Assembly (NCBI RefSeq): GCF_035046485.1
Contig: NC_085137.1
Location: 11,610,252-11,674,251, forward strand
Direction of reading: 5' to 3'
Length of the DNA stretch: 64,000 bases
Source: Aedes albopictus
Lineage: Eukaryota; Arthropoda; Insecta; Diptera; Culicidae
The translations under genes and the position numbers were made by a program. Below are positions 10,964 through 22,450 of the stretch, piece by piece; the stretch's first letter is position 1, and the number at the start of each line of letters is the position of its first letter. A model generated the notes under the pieces. The model worked only from the letters and a program-made list of their open reading frames with translations. It had not been told where the DNA came from and did not search any database.

Positions 10964-11018
10964 GTTTTGTTTCTTTTTTTTTCTTAATTCTTTTTTTTTT
11001 CTTTTCTTTCAGGTGAGT
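10964..11018 (+). promoter_or_regulatory. candidate recursive splice site (ratchet point)
   Basis: A ~48-nt almost pure pyrimidine tract (10964-11010) ends in CAG, immediately followed by GTGAGT (11013-11018). A strong 3' splice site fused to a strong 5' splice site with no exon between them is the signature of recursive splicing in very long insect introns. TCTTAAT within the tract could be a branch point. If real, it places this region inside a long + strand intron. AGGTRAGT alone is expected about twice per strand in 64 kb by chance; the long pyrimidine tract is what makes this site stand out. Confidence 0.45.
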
Positions 11019-12394
11019 CCATATATGTCTCAACTAATGTAGTCCAATGGAATCGTCGGAATAAAGAAGATGTTACGTAAGATATACCGAGATAAGTGTT
11101 GAAAATATCTAAATGTATTCATTTCCGGATGTCGTGCTATCGCGAACGGGCACTTTATTTATTCAAAGTAGTTTTAGACCAATTTTTTTTTTACTTCATT
11201 CGGGGGGTTTCTGCTGGCTCAGTTTAATGTTTTAGTGCTGGTAATTAAAAACATGACTCTGGCTCATACAGCTCATCCGCTGCAAGAGCAGCTATTTAGA
11301 GAAATCATGTCAAAGATGCCTGACTTTAGCTCTAGGTATTATACAGAATATTTTTGTTTGGGAAATGTTCTGAGTTTTCTTGAAGCTTTTTAAGCTCTCA
11401 ATGCAATAAACGAGTACTTAAATGATCTCTTGGCAAGTGAACCCTAAAAAATAATCAATATAATCGTTTATAAAACACTATGTTAAAAACCATATGGTGT
11501 TCCAAATAAGATGTAAAAAAAATTGGAGCTGTTTCTATGTACCAATTAAATTAGGTAAGGTTTTTTTTGTTGAAATTATAACATTTAACCCGGATTTTCA
11601 ATTTCACAACTTCATATGCACCAAACAATGCATTCAACACGTACTTTGAATCAAGCCAACCCCTTCTCAACCAGCCGGATGACCCGCCAACGAATTCCCG
11701 CTTATCAAATGAGTAATCTAGTTCGCGGAAAGTCCAACGAGTATGATTCACATTCGCAGATCTGCCGTCCGTGTCGGTTCAGACAAACCGCCAACTTGGA
11801 GCAAACTGATTACCGAAAACCGTCCATGGCACCCACCATTCCAACAATCACAAGGTCCTGACTCGCATGAATCAAGATCTCCCCAGGATGATATCAGTCG
11901 GTGGAGCAGCTGCTAGTTAGGTATGCCCAACCCCGAATCGGACTGTCCGGACAACAACGGCGAATAATGCATCAAGAGCAGCGCAGAACGTGTGAGATTC
12001 AGCGGATTCATCCCACCAGGATGTGTATGATGCGGTGCTCCTAAAAACCAGTCGATCCGGGCCATCCGGAGGAGCGAAACTTGCCTTGCCTTATCTGCGA
12101 TTCATCGATAACGGGTCCCCAGTTCGACAGACAGACTCCCCACTCCGGCTTTGGGAGAGCTGAATCCTTTTGTTCGTCGTCCAGCAACTCTCGCTCGAAT
12201 CGTGCAATCTGATGAAGACGGGAAAAAAACACCCTCACATACGACCAGCCCAGCATACCTACTGGTATACTTTGGCCGGTATCGAGCGAGATAAGAGTTC
12301 AAAAGAAAGTTCTCTTTCCAAAAACCCACTTCGGGTGTGCTGTTGGAGCGCAAAAATATACCGATAGTCATGTTCATGTGGTCACTTTCATTTC
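11019..12394. other. non-coding DNA with a GC-richer island (11.6-12.4 kb)
   Basis: 11,019-11,580 is AT-rich without features. 11,600-12,380 is GC-richer, apparently single-copy, with short open frames on both strands and no recognisable domain. It contains a GATAAG site near 12,290. It may be a regulatory island or the remains of a decayed element. Confidence 0.35.
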
Positions 12395-12790
12395 ATTGTT
12401 CCGTTTTTTTTATCTACAAATGAGATTTTAAATGCTGAGCAATACAGACTCAGGGCCCTACATCGAAAGTGAAGACTGTTATAAGTAATGATAATAGTAA
12501 AAGGCTAAAAAAAATGTAAATTCAAATAAAATAATAGGTAACAGAAAATGGAAAACAGGAGACTAAAGATTAAAATACAAAGAGAGAGAAGATAGAAAAT
12601 AGAGTTAAAAGATGGAAAATAGAAAACAGAAAATAATTATACAAAAATAAATAGATGATGTAAGCTTGATTTGGAAAAGAGGATAACAGTTAGACGATAA
12701 ACTAACAACGGAGAAGACTACAGATAATAGAAGAAAGACGAAACAATAAGTATGATCGAATATGAAAAAATGTAAAACAAACACAACCAA
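12395..12790. repeat. purine-rich low-complexity tract
   Basis: The + strand is dominated by A and G with irregular GAAAATAGAAAACAGA-type words, densest at 12,530-12,760. No gene. Confidence 0.6.
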
Positions 12791-12829
12791 ATTCCCGCAA
12801 TTCTTGTTATTGTTAATACAATTTGCAAA

Positions 12830-13500
12830 AGCAGTATGTTATCTCGACGCTCGACAGCAGCGGACGGAACCCCGAGATGTGGGTGGCCGATATGCTCTGG
12901 CTGATAGGAAGTCCTCGCCGACGACGACCGGACCCATACTGTGTGGTGCGTTCGTTCATATGTGATGGCAGTTTTACCCGGAACAGGACGCCAGAAAGCG
13001 GAGGGACGGGGAGAAAGCAGCCAGGGGAAACGGATGGCAGCTTTTCGTTCGTTATCGCAAGAACCATACTTCGCTTATCGGAGTGGCCCGATCAACAATT
13101 TATACACAATACCTACCTACCTACTCCTGACTACACCATCAGCAAGCACGCGGGCAGCGATACCGCGTCCGGCACCAACGTGCATTACCAACAGCGTGAT
13201 CCTTGCCAGGTTGGACCGTTCGGCGTACACATCCCCAACCAATGGAAACGACAACATGGGGAGGGGGACCAAATGCAACGGTTTTCCTGTGAATCAAGGT
13301 TCGAATGGAGTCGTTGCTCACTCTCATTTTCTCCCTATCTCTCTCTCTATAATTCTAGAGAGATGCTGAGAGATTTTCATGAGCTCTGACCCAAACGCTC
13401 TCCAGGAGATGTCCGTTGGATAGGACCAACGTGACACAGGCCACGTGGATTACTGACCAAGCCATGGCTGCATTCTTCGGTGGGAAATATTTGCTTCCGT
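12830..13500. other. GC-rich single-copy island
   Basis: The composition changes sharply to GC-rich unique sequence. Open frames of up to 188 codons overlap on both strands, but none shows a domain, a consistent codon pattern or splice signals, so I do not call a gene. A CT microsatellite with a TCTAGA core lies at about 13,330-13,365. Regulatory DNA is the likeliest reading. Confidence 0.35.
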
Positions 13501-13504
13501 TTAC

Positions 13505-15340
13505 TTGATGAAGAATTCTGGCGTAATCCTTGAAGAATTCCGTGATATATTCACAGTTAAACTCCTTGAAAAACTTCGTGAGGAGTTTATGGAGGAATTT
13601 CCTGGAAAATTTCCAGAAGAATTTTCCGAACCACTCTTGGGAGAATTACTTAAGAAAATTTCCAGAAGAATTTTCCGAACCACTCTTGGGAGAATTACTT
13701 AAGAATTTCCCTGAGAGATTATTGGAGAAATTTCTATGGGAATGGAATTCTCTCAAGTTTCTGAAAGAATTTTACGCAAAAATTGAAGAAATTTCCGGAG
13801 GTGTTTCCGAGGCAATTTCTAGAAGAATTCACTGAGCTGTTCCTGGAGGTTTTTTTTGTTTCTTAAAATCCTGTGAAAATTCAAAAATCCAAATGAATGC
13901 TCTCCCAAGTAACATTTTAATGATCAATTTGTCCTGTAGAGGTTTTGAGAACTATCATAAAACCTGATACCTTTTATTTTGGTTTCATGATGGTACTAAG
14001 AACCTGTTCTAGTCTCTTAGGCTTAACGATGTCACTGGGGCAGAAGAGTTCATGACAGAATACTCTTAAGGAACATCCTCTAGACATCTTGAAATATGTT
14101 CTCAGGGTAGGTCTGAAGGATTTTTTTTAAGAATTTCTAGAGGCTTGTGGTATTTCTCACGAGATTCCAAAACATATTTTGGTATTCCCTAAAATATCGC
14201 CAATCGAAGAGTTCTAATTCGGAAAGACTTCCCTGAGAAGTTTCTAGAAGAATACGCTGTGGAATTTTCGAAACTGATATTTTGATGAATTTGGTAAAAA
14301 TATCCCAGAACATTTATAGATGAATATCTTAGGGATCACTTTGAGCAATTTTCTGCAGGTTTTGTAGAGAAATACCATGAGCAGTTTCCGGACAAATTTT
14401 TTGATTATTTTTTGGAGATTTCCCTTGAGCTATTCCAGAGGAAATAACTTAAGTAATACACCAAGGAATTTCTCAAGATTTTCCTGGATGAATTCCATTT
14501 TCAATTCCTGCAGAACGGTTTCTTAATTATTCCTGAAATGAATCGCTGGCTGTTTTCTAAAAAAAATGCCCTTAGAATTTGTTAATGAATTCTTGTGGAA
14601 TTTCTGAAATATTATCCTGAAAAAAATCTTGATACTATACTAGAGAATTTGTAGAGAAATGCTCTCAATAATTATCTGGGGAATACCCTGAGAAATCTCC
14701 TGAAGAGTTCCCCGAGAAAATCGTTTTTGAACGTTTCGATGAAAACTCGAAGGCAATTTATGAAGACAACTTCGAAAAATTCTCTCAAAATCGTGGGTAA
14801 ATTCGCTGCATAATAGTTTGATTTCCTGTGAAATTTCTGCAGTTATTTAATGGAAAAACTCTCAGAGGATTTTTGCAGGTGACCTCCATGAGGAATTTTC
14901 TGCCTCATTCTCCGAACAATTCAATGAGGTTTTCCTAGAAAAAAAATCCTTAGATTTTTTTTTTGAGAAATTTCCTAAACAATACTTCTCGGTATTTCAG
15001 AAAGAATTTTCATGCGGCATTACTGGAGCGATTTCCTGAAGTTGGAAATGGAGTCTCTGGAGGACCTATGAGTGGAATTTGTGTAGCAATTACCTGCAAA
15101 TTTGTAAAACAATTCCGGGGAAGTTACCAAAGAATTCTCTTGCCGAATTTTTAGAGAACTACTTCAATAATTTTCTAAAGATTTCCTAAAGAGTAGCTGA
15201 ATAATGTATGGAATAATTCTCTGTAAAACTCCTGAAAGGATTTGTCCATGAATTTCTAGAAGAATTTCAAGAAGAATATTTGGAGAAATTTTTGGAAAAG
15301 TTATGGAAAGTGTCCAGGAAAAAATGGAGAAATTTCTTGA
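13505..15340. repeat. degenerate GGAATTCC minisatellite (older flank)
   Basis: Decayed 12-bp units (GAATTCCTGGAG, GAATTTTCCGAAG and similar) are recognisable throughout, best at 13,505-13,840 and again from about 14,880. Within it, 13,629-13,656 and 13,672-13,700 carry a duplicated segment ending CCACTCTTGGGAGAATTAC. The 13,860-14,200 part is largely unique and contains CCCAAGTAACA at 13,904. Confidence 0.7.
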
Positions 15341-17700
15341 AAAATTTCCTGTGGAATTCCTAGAGGGCTTTCCTGGAGGAACTCCCTGTGGAGTTACTGG
15401 AGGAATTTTCTAAGGAATTCCTGGAGAAATTCCCTGAGGTATTCCTGGAGGGATTCCCTGAGGTATTCTTGGACGAATTCGCTGAGGCATTTCTGGAGCA
15501 ATTACCTGAGGAATTTCTGTAAGGATTCCCTGAGGAATTCCTGGAGGAATTCTCTGTGGAATTCTTAGAGAAATTCCCTGTCGAATTCTTGAAGGAATGT
15601 TCAGTGGAATCCCTAGAGTAATTTTCTGTAAAATTCCTAGAGGAATGCCCTGTAAAATTCCTGAAGGAATTTCCTGAAGAGTTCCTGGAGGGATTTCGTG
15701 AGGAATTCCTGGAGGAGTTCCCTGGGGAATACCTGCAGGAATTTCCTGAGGAATTCCTAGAGGAATTCTCTGAGGAATTCTTAGTGGAATTCTTGGAGAA
15801 ATTTGTGTAGGAATTATTAGAGGAATTCCTGGAGGAATTCTTGTAGGAATTTCTGTAGGAATTTCCTGAGAAATTCCTGTACGAATTCCCTGAGGAATTT
15901 CCTGAGGAATTCCCTGAGGAGTTCGTGGAGGAATTCCAAAGGAAATTTCCTGTGAAACTCTTGGAGGAATTCCCTGTGGAACTTCTGGAGGAGTACCCAT
16001 TGGAATTCTTGGAAGAACTCCTGAAGAAATTTCCTGTGCGATTCCCTGTGGAATTCCCTGTGGTATACCTGGAGAATTTCCTGGAGGAATTCCATGAGGA
16101 ATTTCGGGAGGAATTTCTGGAGGAATTCACAGAGAAATTCCTGTAGGGATTCCCTGAAGAATTCCTGTAGGGATTCCCAGAGGAATTCCTGGAAGAATTC
16201 TCTGTAGAATTCTTATGGAAACTCCCTGTCGAATTCTTGAAGGAATTCTCAGTGGAGTTCCTAGTGTAATTTTCTGTAAAATTCCTAAAGAAATACCCAG
16301 TAAAATTCCTGAAGGAATTTCCTGAAGAGTTGTTGGAGGGATTTACTGAGGAATACCTGGGGGAATTCCTCAAGGAATACCTGGAGGAATTCCCTGAGGG
16401 ATGCCTAGAAAAATTCCCTGATGAATGCTTAGAAGAATTCCTGAAGGAATTCCCGAAGGAATTTCTGGAGGAATTTCCTGAGGAATTCCTGTAGGAATTC
16501 CCTTAGGAATTCCTGTAGGAATTCCCTGAGGAATTTCTGGACGAGGAGTTTCCCTGAGGAGTTCGTGGAGGCATTCCAAAAGATATTTCTTGTGAAGTTC
16601 TTGGAGGAATTCCCTGTGGAACTTCTGGAGGAGTGCCCATTGGAATTGTTGGAAGAACTCCTAAAGGAATTTCCTTTGCAGTTCCCTGTGGTATACCTGG
16701 AGAAATTTCTGGAGGAATTCCCTGAGAAATCCCTGGAGGGATTCCCTGTGGAACTCCTAGAGGGATTCCTTGAGGAATTCCTGGAAGAATTCTCTGTGGA
16801 TTTTTTAGAGCAATTCCCTGTCGAATTCTTGAAGGAATTCTCAGTGAAATTTCTAGAGTAATGTTCTGTAAAATTCCTAAAGGAATTTCCTGAAGAGTTG
16901 CTGGAGGGATTTCCTGAGGAATACCTGGAGGAATTCCTTAAGGAATACCTGGAGGAATTCCCTGATGAATGCATAGAAGAATTCCTGGAGGAATTCCCTG
17001 ATGAATGCATAGAAGAATTCCTGGAGAAATTCCTGGAGAAATTCCTGGAGAAATTCCTGGAGGAATTCCTGGAGGAATTTCTGGAGAAATTCCTGGAGGA
17101 ATTGCTGGAGGAATTTCCCGAGGAATTCCAATAGGAATGCCCTGAGTAATTTCTGGACGAATTCCCTGAGGATATTTCCTGTGCAATTCGTGGAGAAATT
17201 CCCTGTGGAATTTCTGGAAGAGTACCCATTGGAATTCTTGGAAGAACTCCTGAAGGAATTTCCTGTGCAATTCTCTGTGTGAATTTCTGGAGGAATTCCC
17301 TGAGGAATTCCTGGAAGAATTCCCTGAGAAATTCCTAAACAGATTCTTTGAGGAATTCTTAGCGAAATTCTCTGTCGAATTCTTAGAGGAATTTTCTGTA
17401 GAATTACTAGAGGAATTCCCTGTAAAATTCTTGAAGGAATTTCCTGAAGAGTTGCTGGAGGGATTTCCTGAGGAATACCTGAAGGAATTCCCTGAGGAAT
17501 TCCTAGAGCAATACCCTCAGGAATTTCTGGAGGACTTCCTGAGGAGTGTTTGTAGGAATTCCTTGAGGAATTTCTTGAGGAATTTCCTGAGGAATTCGTG
17601 GAGAAATTCCCGGTGGAATTCCAAAGGAAATTTCCTGTGAAATTCTTGTGGAATTATATGTGGAACCTCTGGAGGAGTACCCATTGGAATTCTAGGAATT
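15341..17700. repeat. dense GGAATTCCTGGAG minisatellite with higher-order repeat
   Basis: A 12-bp unit, approximately GAATTCCTGGAG with CCCTGTGG/CCCTGAGG variants, is repeated about 190 times. Because 12 is a multiple of 3, open frames appear on both strands (up to 337 codons; EFLEEFPE-like on +, NSSRNSSGNS-like on -). These are artefacts. A longer period is overlaid. CCTGTCGAATTCTTGAAGGAA starts at 15578, 16224 and 16817, with a variant at 17370. GGAGT(A/G)CCCATTGGAATT marks about 15991, 16631, 17220, 17675 and 17984. That gives successive blocks of about 640, 590 and 455-550 bp, so multi-hundred-bp segments were duplicated after the short repeat had diverged. Confidence 0.9.
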
Positions 17701-18110
17701 CCTTATGCAATACCTGGAGAAATTCCCTGTGGAATTCCTGGATGAATCTCTGGAGAATTTACCAGTAGAATTTGCGGAGGAATTCTCTGTGGAATTCCAT
17801 TGGAAATCTGCGCTGAAATTTCTGGAATAATTCGCTGTGAAACTTCTGGATGAATTTCATGTCGATTTCCTGGATAAAATTCTGGTGGAATTAACAGTAG
17901 AATTTGTGGAGGAGTTCCCTGTGGAACTCCAAAGGACATTTCCGGTGAAATTTCTTCAAGAATTCCCTGTGGAACTTCTGGAGGAGTACCCATTGGAATT
18001 CCTGGAATTTATTCCCAGTAAAATTCCTGATGGTATTTCAAAATTCCTCGTGAAAATCCTTGTGGGATTCCCTGAGCATTTTTCAAAGGAATTTCCTGTG
18101 ATATTTGTTA
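17701..18110. repeat. minisatellite flank, diverged
   Basis: The same family continues with more substitutions and carries the last higher-order landmark (about 17,984). It ends at an abrupt junction with unique DNA near 18,115. Confidence 0.7.
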
Positions 18111-18464
18111 GGAATTGTATAAAATTAATTTGTCCGCCACTGTATCATACCATAATGAGTGACCACGATCATCTGCCTGTATGCAGATTCTCGTGAGCCG
18201 AATAGAAGAGCAATGATAAACTCTCGCAGCATCACTGATGGGCTGCAATAGGAGATAAGTTTAGTTATATTCTGGTCGTCGCCGGTATCGGTATTACTGT
18301 CGCAGATCGACCGTGTGGTCACGCGTTAATATACAGTCCACTTAATTAACAGCGGTGTTATTATTGCTAAATATACGTAGTGATTAGTGTATCACCGTTT
18401 TTTATTACTTTTCTACCGCTAACCGAACAAGTGTCGCGAGTGAACAGGGATTGGCCCTAACAAT
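18111..18464. other. ~345-bp unique insert in the minisatellite
   Basis: Non-repeat DNA interrupts the array. The segment runs from about TGTATCATAC (18,139) to CCCTAACA (18,463), TG...CA termini as in a solo LTR, and carries a TATA-like TTAATATACAG near 18,330. I could not find a matching 4-6-bp target duplication, so solo LTR is only one possibility; an unrelated insertion or relic of the pre-array sequence is equally open. Confidence 0.3.
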
Positions 18465-19030
18465 ATTCTTGGATGAATTTTCTGTGGAATTCCTGGAAAA
18501 ACTCCCTATGGAATTCCTAGAAGTATTCCCTGTTGTATTCCTTGAGAAATTGCCTGTGGAGTTCCAAGAAAAAATCCCTGTGGAATTCCTGAGGCAACTT
18601 CCTGTTGAACTGCTGAAATTTCCTGTGGGACTCCTGGAGGAACTCTCTGTAGTATTCCTGAAAGGATTGCCTGTGGAGTTCCTGGTGGAACTCCCCGTGG
18701 AATCCCTGGTGGAATTTCTAGAAGAACTTCCTGTAGTTTTCCCGGAGCAATTACCTGTGGAATTTATTAGAAAGCTTTCTGTAGAATTCCTGAAGGAATT
18801 CCCTGTAGAACTCCCTGTATAATTCCTGGGAAAATTCCCTGTGAAATTCCATTTGAAACTCCCTCTCAAATTCCTTTGGGGATTTTCTGTGGAATTCCTG
18901 GTGGAATTCCGTGAGGATTTCCGGATTGATTTCCTCGGGAAAGTTTCGAGTAATTCCATATATAATTCCTGAACGAAATTTCGAAAGAATTTTTATTAGA
19001 ATTCTTGGAAGAATTCTCAGTAAAAATCAT
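18465..19030. repeat. GGAATTCC minisatellite, second segment
   Basis: The array resumes in the same orientation (GAATTCCTGGTGGAACTCCC-like units) and fades out by about 19,030. ORFs of 123-184 codons here are repeat artefacts. Confidence 0.8.
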
Positions 19031-19079
19031 TTTAACTATCTGCCTCTGATAAATAGATTTACACTAGAACTGTAATAGC

Positions 19080-20135
19080 GCAGTAGTTACCCCAGACAAC
19101 CAATTTACACGTATAATGAAGTTTATGTTAATGTTAAACGTACTTTTATGCGGTAAAATTACATCGCATAAGATGCAGTAAAAGTGCCTTATGCGTACAA
19201 AAGTGGAGGCGCTATACGTGCATTGACGGAAAAATATTAACGCTATATGACTTCAGGCGATAGCTCATGCGATGCATGGTGTGCACTATTGCGACGTAAT
19301 ATAGCATCTTATACGACTTAATAATACATATTCGAAAAAAACAATTCTTGTCACCTCAGTTTCGAACTAAGAACCATTGGATTTCACTGTTAATGTTCAG
19401 TATGAATCATACTGATTAAATGTCATGACCTTCTAACTCACCTCAGTGTTGGAATGCACTTGCTTTCCATGTGCTCTCTGGAGCTCAAAATGACGAAACC
19501 TGATTTCCCGCCAATTTCCCGTACACTTATCACTACCCTTCTCTTGCTAGCACCACCCATTATAAATTATTGGTCATTTAAACAATAATGATGGCTTTAT
19601 AACTTGTTTTGTAACCATAATTATGACTGTTAACTTTATTATAGCTTTTTGGTACTTCAACAGCACCTCTTTCATTGTTATCACATATCACATCGCAATA
19701 TACCAACGTTAACGATCCTAGCTTATGCGAGTTTGTATGCACATTTTTACGAGTTTATTTTTACTTTTATGCGATTTAGTTTGTACGCCAATACGAGTTT
19801 TACTGACATAATAAGAAAAGTACCAAACGAAGTCGTATAATCAGCGCAGTGCACAATTATGCGAATTAAATTGACACTTTGCGAGTCCGCTCGAACTCTT
19901 TTGCGAATAAGTAAAGTTCGTCGCAATAAAACATCAAAATATCGTTTACTACGATGTAGTTATACATTATAAAAGTTAATTTGCACTCTTATATGATTTT
20001 ACCAGATACATCGCAACAGGTTCAAAAAATAACATCATATGGGATGAAATTTGTCCCTCAGTCGTATTATATGCGATAGTGAGTTAAAATATAACTATAT
20101 GCGATGTACAGCGTTCATCCTTATGCGATGATCTT
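19080..20135. mobile_element. TATGCGAT-rich dispersed element
   Basis: About ten copies of TATGCGA(T) or its inverse are scattered through ~1.05 kb in both orientations, far above expectation for a CpG-containing octamer. The block starts near CCCAGACAACCA (about 19,092) and ends near CATCCTTATGCGATG (20,116-20,130), the 15-mer also found at 5,081. No coding frame is convincing. Best reading: a non-autonomous DNA transposon or foldback element, partly decayed. Boundaries are approximate. Confidence 0.4.
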
Positions 20136-20739
20136 TACCTATTTTATTATATTGATAACTTATATTGTAATTGATTGTTTATAAGTGTCTATCTTGTAGA
20201 GGATCTTTTGTTTTGGAAAACAAAATTTACTTGACACTTCTAGTACCGCTACTGACGCTGTACAAACTAGATGTTAGTTACATGAACAGTCGCGACATTG
20301 GACTTCTGTGGCTAGATATTCTAATCTCTAATAGTAGTCATGATTCTCAGTAATGAAATTCAACTGATAGTTCAGCGATCGAGCTAGCACATTCGATATG
20401 CTCAGTCAAGAAGATCCCTACTTCACTTATTATTGTGTATGAATGGGATTCGATTATTGGTGAGCTCATTTCATTTGTTTGTTCTTTATACAATTTTTTT
20501 CATTAAATTAATTTTAATAACTGAATGTCTCTGTGAGTGTTGATAATGTTATCGAAAGTTCATTGGAAAAGTTTTGAAAATGTGTATCTTGAGAAAAATG
20601 TTTTGGGAATTTCAGTAAATATGTGAATATGTTACCTATACCAAGTTTAGGTAAATATGAATCCGAATTTTTTACTGTGCTTCCCGTTACCAACACTAAC
20701 GTTACCTCAAAAGGATAGATAACAAACGAATTCCAACAC
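20136..20739. other. AT-rich non-coding DNA
   Basis: No gene or repeat recognised. Confidence 0.5.
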
Positions 20740-21960
20740 AGCCCAGCACAGCAATACTCTCCATCAGGACATCCCGAGTCTCGCTGGCTAGATGTTCAAC
20801 TGCTTCCACATCGCCGTCGTCGCCGCCGACGCAAATCTTATCTTTGGCCTGCTATCGCTTCGACTTCGTTTCCTCGTGTGATGAAAAGCGATGGGCTGCC
20901 CGATGGGAGATAAGGAAAATGCGAAGGACGACTACGACGATGTTCTCGGGGAAAACTTCAACTGCCAACCACCTCCAATCCAACCGACTGACGTCGTCTT
21001 CAAGAGTCTCCGTTGCTGGCTGGTCGAAAAAAAATGGAAGAAAGTCGATCTGATAGTGGATTTTTACTACCGTTTCGTTTGCAGTGCTCTCGTCGTCGTC
21101 GTCGACGTCGCTTAGTTTTGGTCGGTCTCGATTGTACCACCACACAGCCAGCAGTTGATGATGACCTTCCAATTCCCCACCTTCTCCCATCGCATCGGAA
21201 AGGATATCCATCCACCGCCGTCGCATCGGAATCAAGTCGCAGGAAAATAACGCCCGGCTGCCAGCCAGCCAGAGAGCACACAGAACGCGGTATCGCAACG
21301 TTCATCGCGACCGGAGCTGATAAGGCAGAATTATATAGGAAAATGTATAAAGCACTCGCGCGATAAGCGAACGAAAAGCTTGTGCCGTTCGTTTTCATGG
21401 TCCTCCTGCTGCCTCCCGATGGTGGAGTCGATCCTTGGTGGTGGGTGGTGGGCGGCAGGAGCGATGTCCTTCGAAGACCGACGCGACGCTGCTCGATTCC
21501 AAATTCTGCTGCTACAAGTCCGATCCAGCGAGCGATAAGCGGGTTGATTGTGAATCGCACCGAACCAACCGAGGCGAGGAGGCGATCCAATTCTGGCCGT
21601 TTTTTTAATGGTCGCCATCTGAACCGTTGGAATTTTCCCCTTTGGGGGAAATGCGGCCTGCCGGCCGTTGAACCGACGTTGTTGGAAAATATAATAATAT
21701 CGTTATCAGTTTTCATCAATCAGCTACACGGGACAGATAAGGCTGATGATGACGACGCCGCCCCTGGTGATGGTCTCTCTTGGCTGCAGGGCAGGTTCGG
21801 GATGGTACTCTCACTGTTTTGGAGCTGTGAGCGAACACACATACATTGAAAGGGACTATATCTTCCGGTGGGTGGTTCAGTTGGGGTTTGATGGCACAAA
21901 TTTCCCAAATGGAGGAGAACGTGCCTCTGGAGCCGACCTACTGATACCAGTTGGGGTTTG
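20740..21960. promoter_or_regulatory. GC-rich island with a GATA-site cluster
   Basis: A single-copy, GC-richer block with no convincing protein despite ORFs of 150-240 codons, which overlap antisense to one another. GATAAG or its inverse occurs at 20837, 20909, 21319, 21362, 21534 and 21736, with a TTATCA (TGATAA inverse) at 21703. Six exact hexamers in ~0.9 kb compares with about 0.4 expected at random. GATA-family factors bind WGATAR, so an enhancer is plausible. CGTCGTCG and CCGCCG microsatellite-like stretches also occur. No TATA box or start site is clear. Confidence 0.4.
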
Positions 21961-22059
21961 AACAACACGATGGCATGTTTTAGTTCGTAAGCCGAGAGGT
22001 TAAGTCAGGGCTGTATTCTTGGCGGAATAAAAATAAGATTAGCGTGGATAACAACTGAC

Positions 22060-22318
22060 ATCTGGAAGTGTGTTGAAAACTATTGGTAAAAGCCCCAGAG
22101 ATCCACTCAGAGATACCTCCAGGGGTTTTCAGAATTCCCAAAGAAGCTTCTTCAGGGTTTCATTACAAAATTTGTCCAAGATCTTCTCAAGGTATTCCTC
22201 AGAAAGTTTCCATGGAGTGTAATGTAATGTTTCTTGCTATTTTTCCTTGAATTTCAAAGCACAAGTACTTCAGGGAATCTTTCAAGAAATTCCCCAAGAA
22301 ACTTCACAATCCATGCAC
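22060..22318. repeat. degenerate GGAATTCC-type minisatellite
   Basis: Scattered CCTCCAGG, AGAATTCCCAAAG and AAATTCCCCAAG words mark old repeat in the CTCCAG orientation, which continues after 22.9 kb. Confidence 0.5.
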
Positions 22319-22319
22319 A

Positions 22320-22449
22320 AATCCATGCAATGGCAGGCAAAGAAAGCCCTTCAATTAATAACTATGGAAGTGCTCAAAGAACACTAAGTTGAAGCGAGGC
22401 AGGCCAAGTTCCAGAAGGGGACGTAGAGCCACAAATAAGAAGAAGAAGA
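22320..22449 (+). mobile_element. 5'-truncated Feilai-like SINE
   Basis: The segment from CATGCAATGGCAGGCAAAG to GACGTAGAGCC plus an (AAG)n tail matches, in opposite orientation, the left half of the full-length SINE at 23067-23340. It lacks the tRNA-like promoter half, as expected from incomplete reverse transcription. Confidence 0.8.
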
Positions 22450-22450
22450 T

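Noticed and set aside
12823..13389. 188-codon + frame in a GC-rich block
   Set aside because: No recognisable domain or splice signals. Overlapping frames in other phases are nearly as long, as expected from GC-rich unique DNA.
15360..17270. Long open frames on both strands (up to 337 codons), SR-like or EFLE-rich
   Set aside because: They are translations of a 12-bp repeat, open on both strands and in several frames. The serine/arginine look on the minus strand is not a splicing-factor domain.
18405..18959. 184-codon minus-strand serine/asparagine/threonine-rich frame
   Set aside because: Same minisatellite artefact.
13505..19030. CRISPR-like array of short regular repeats
   Set aside because: There are no unique spacers. 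It is a continuous minisatellite in a eukaryotic genome.
19430..19450. AG|GTGAGT on the minus strand (ACTCACCT on +)
   Set aside because: No pyrimidine tract precedes it on the minus strand. Such octamers are expected by chance in 64 kb.
20852..21849. ORFs of 117-239 codons on both strands in the GATA-rich island
   Set aside because: Mutually antisense, with no domain and arginine/serine-rich composition from CGTCGT microsatellites.
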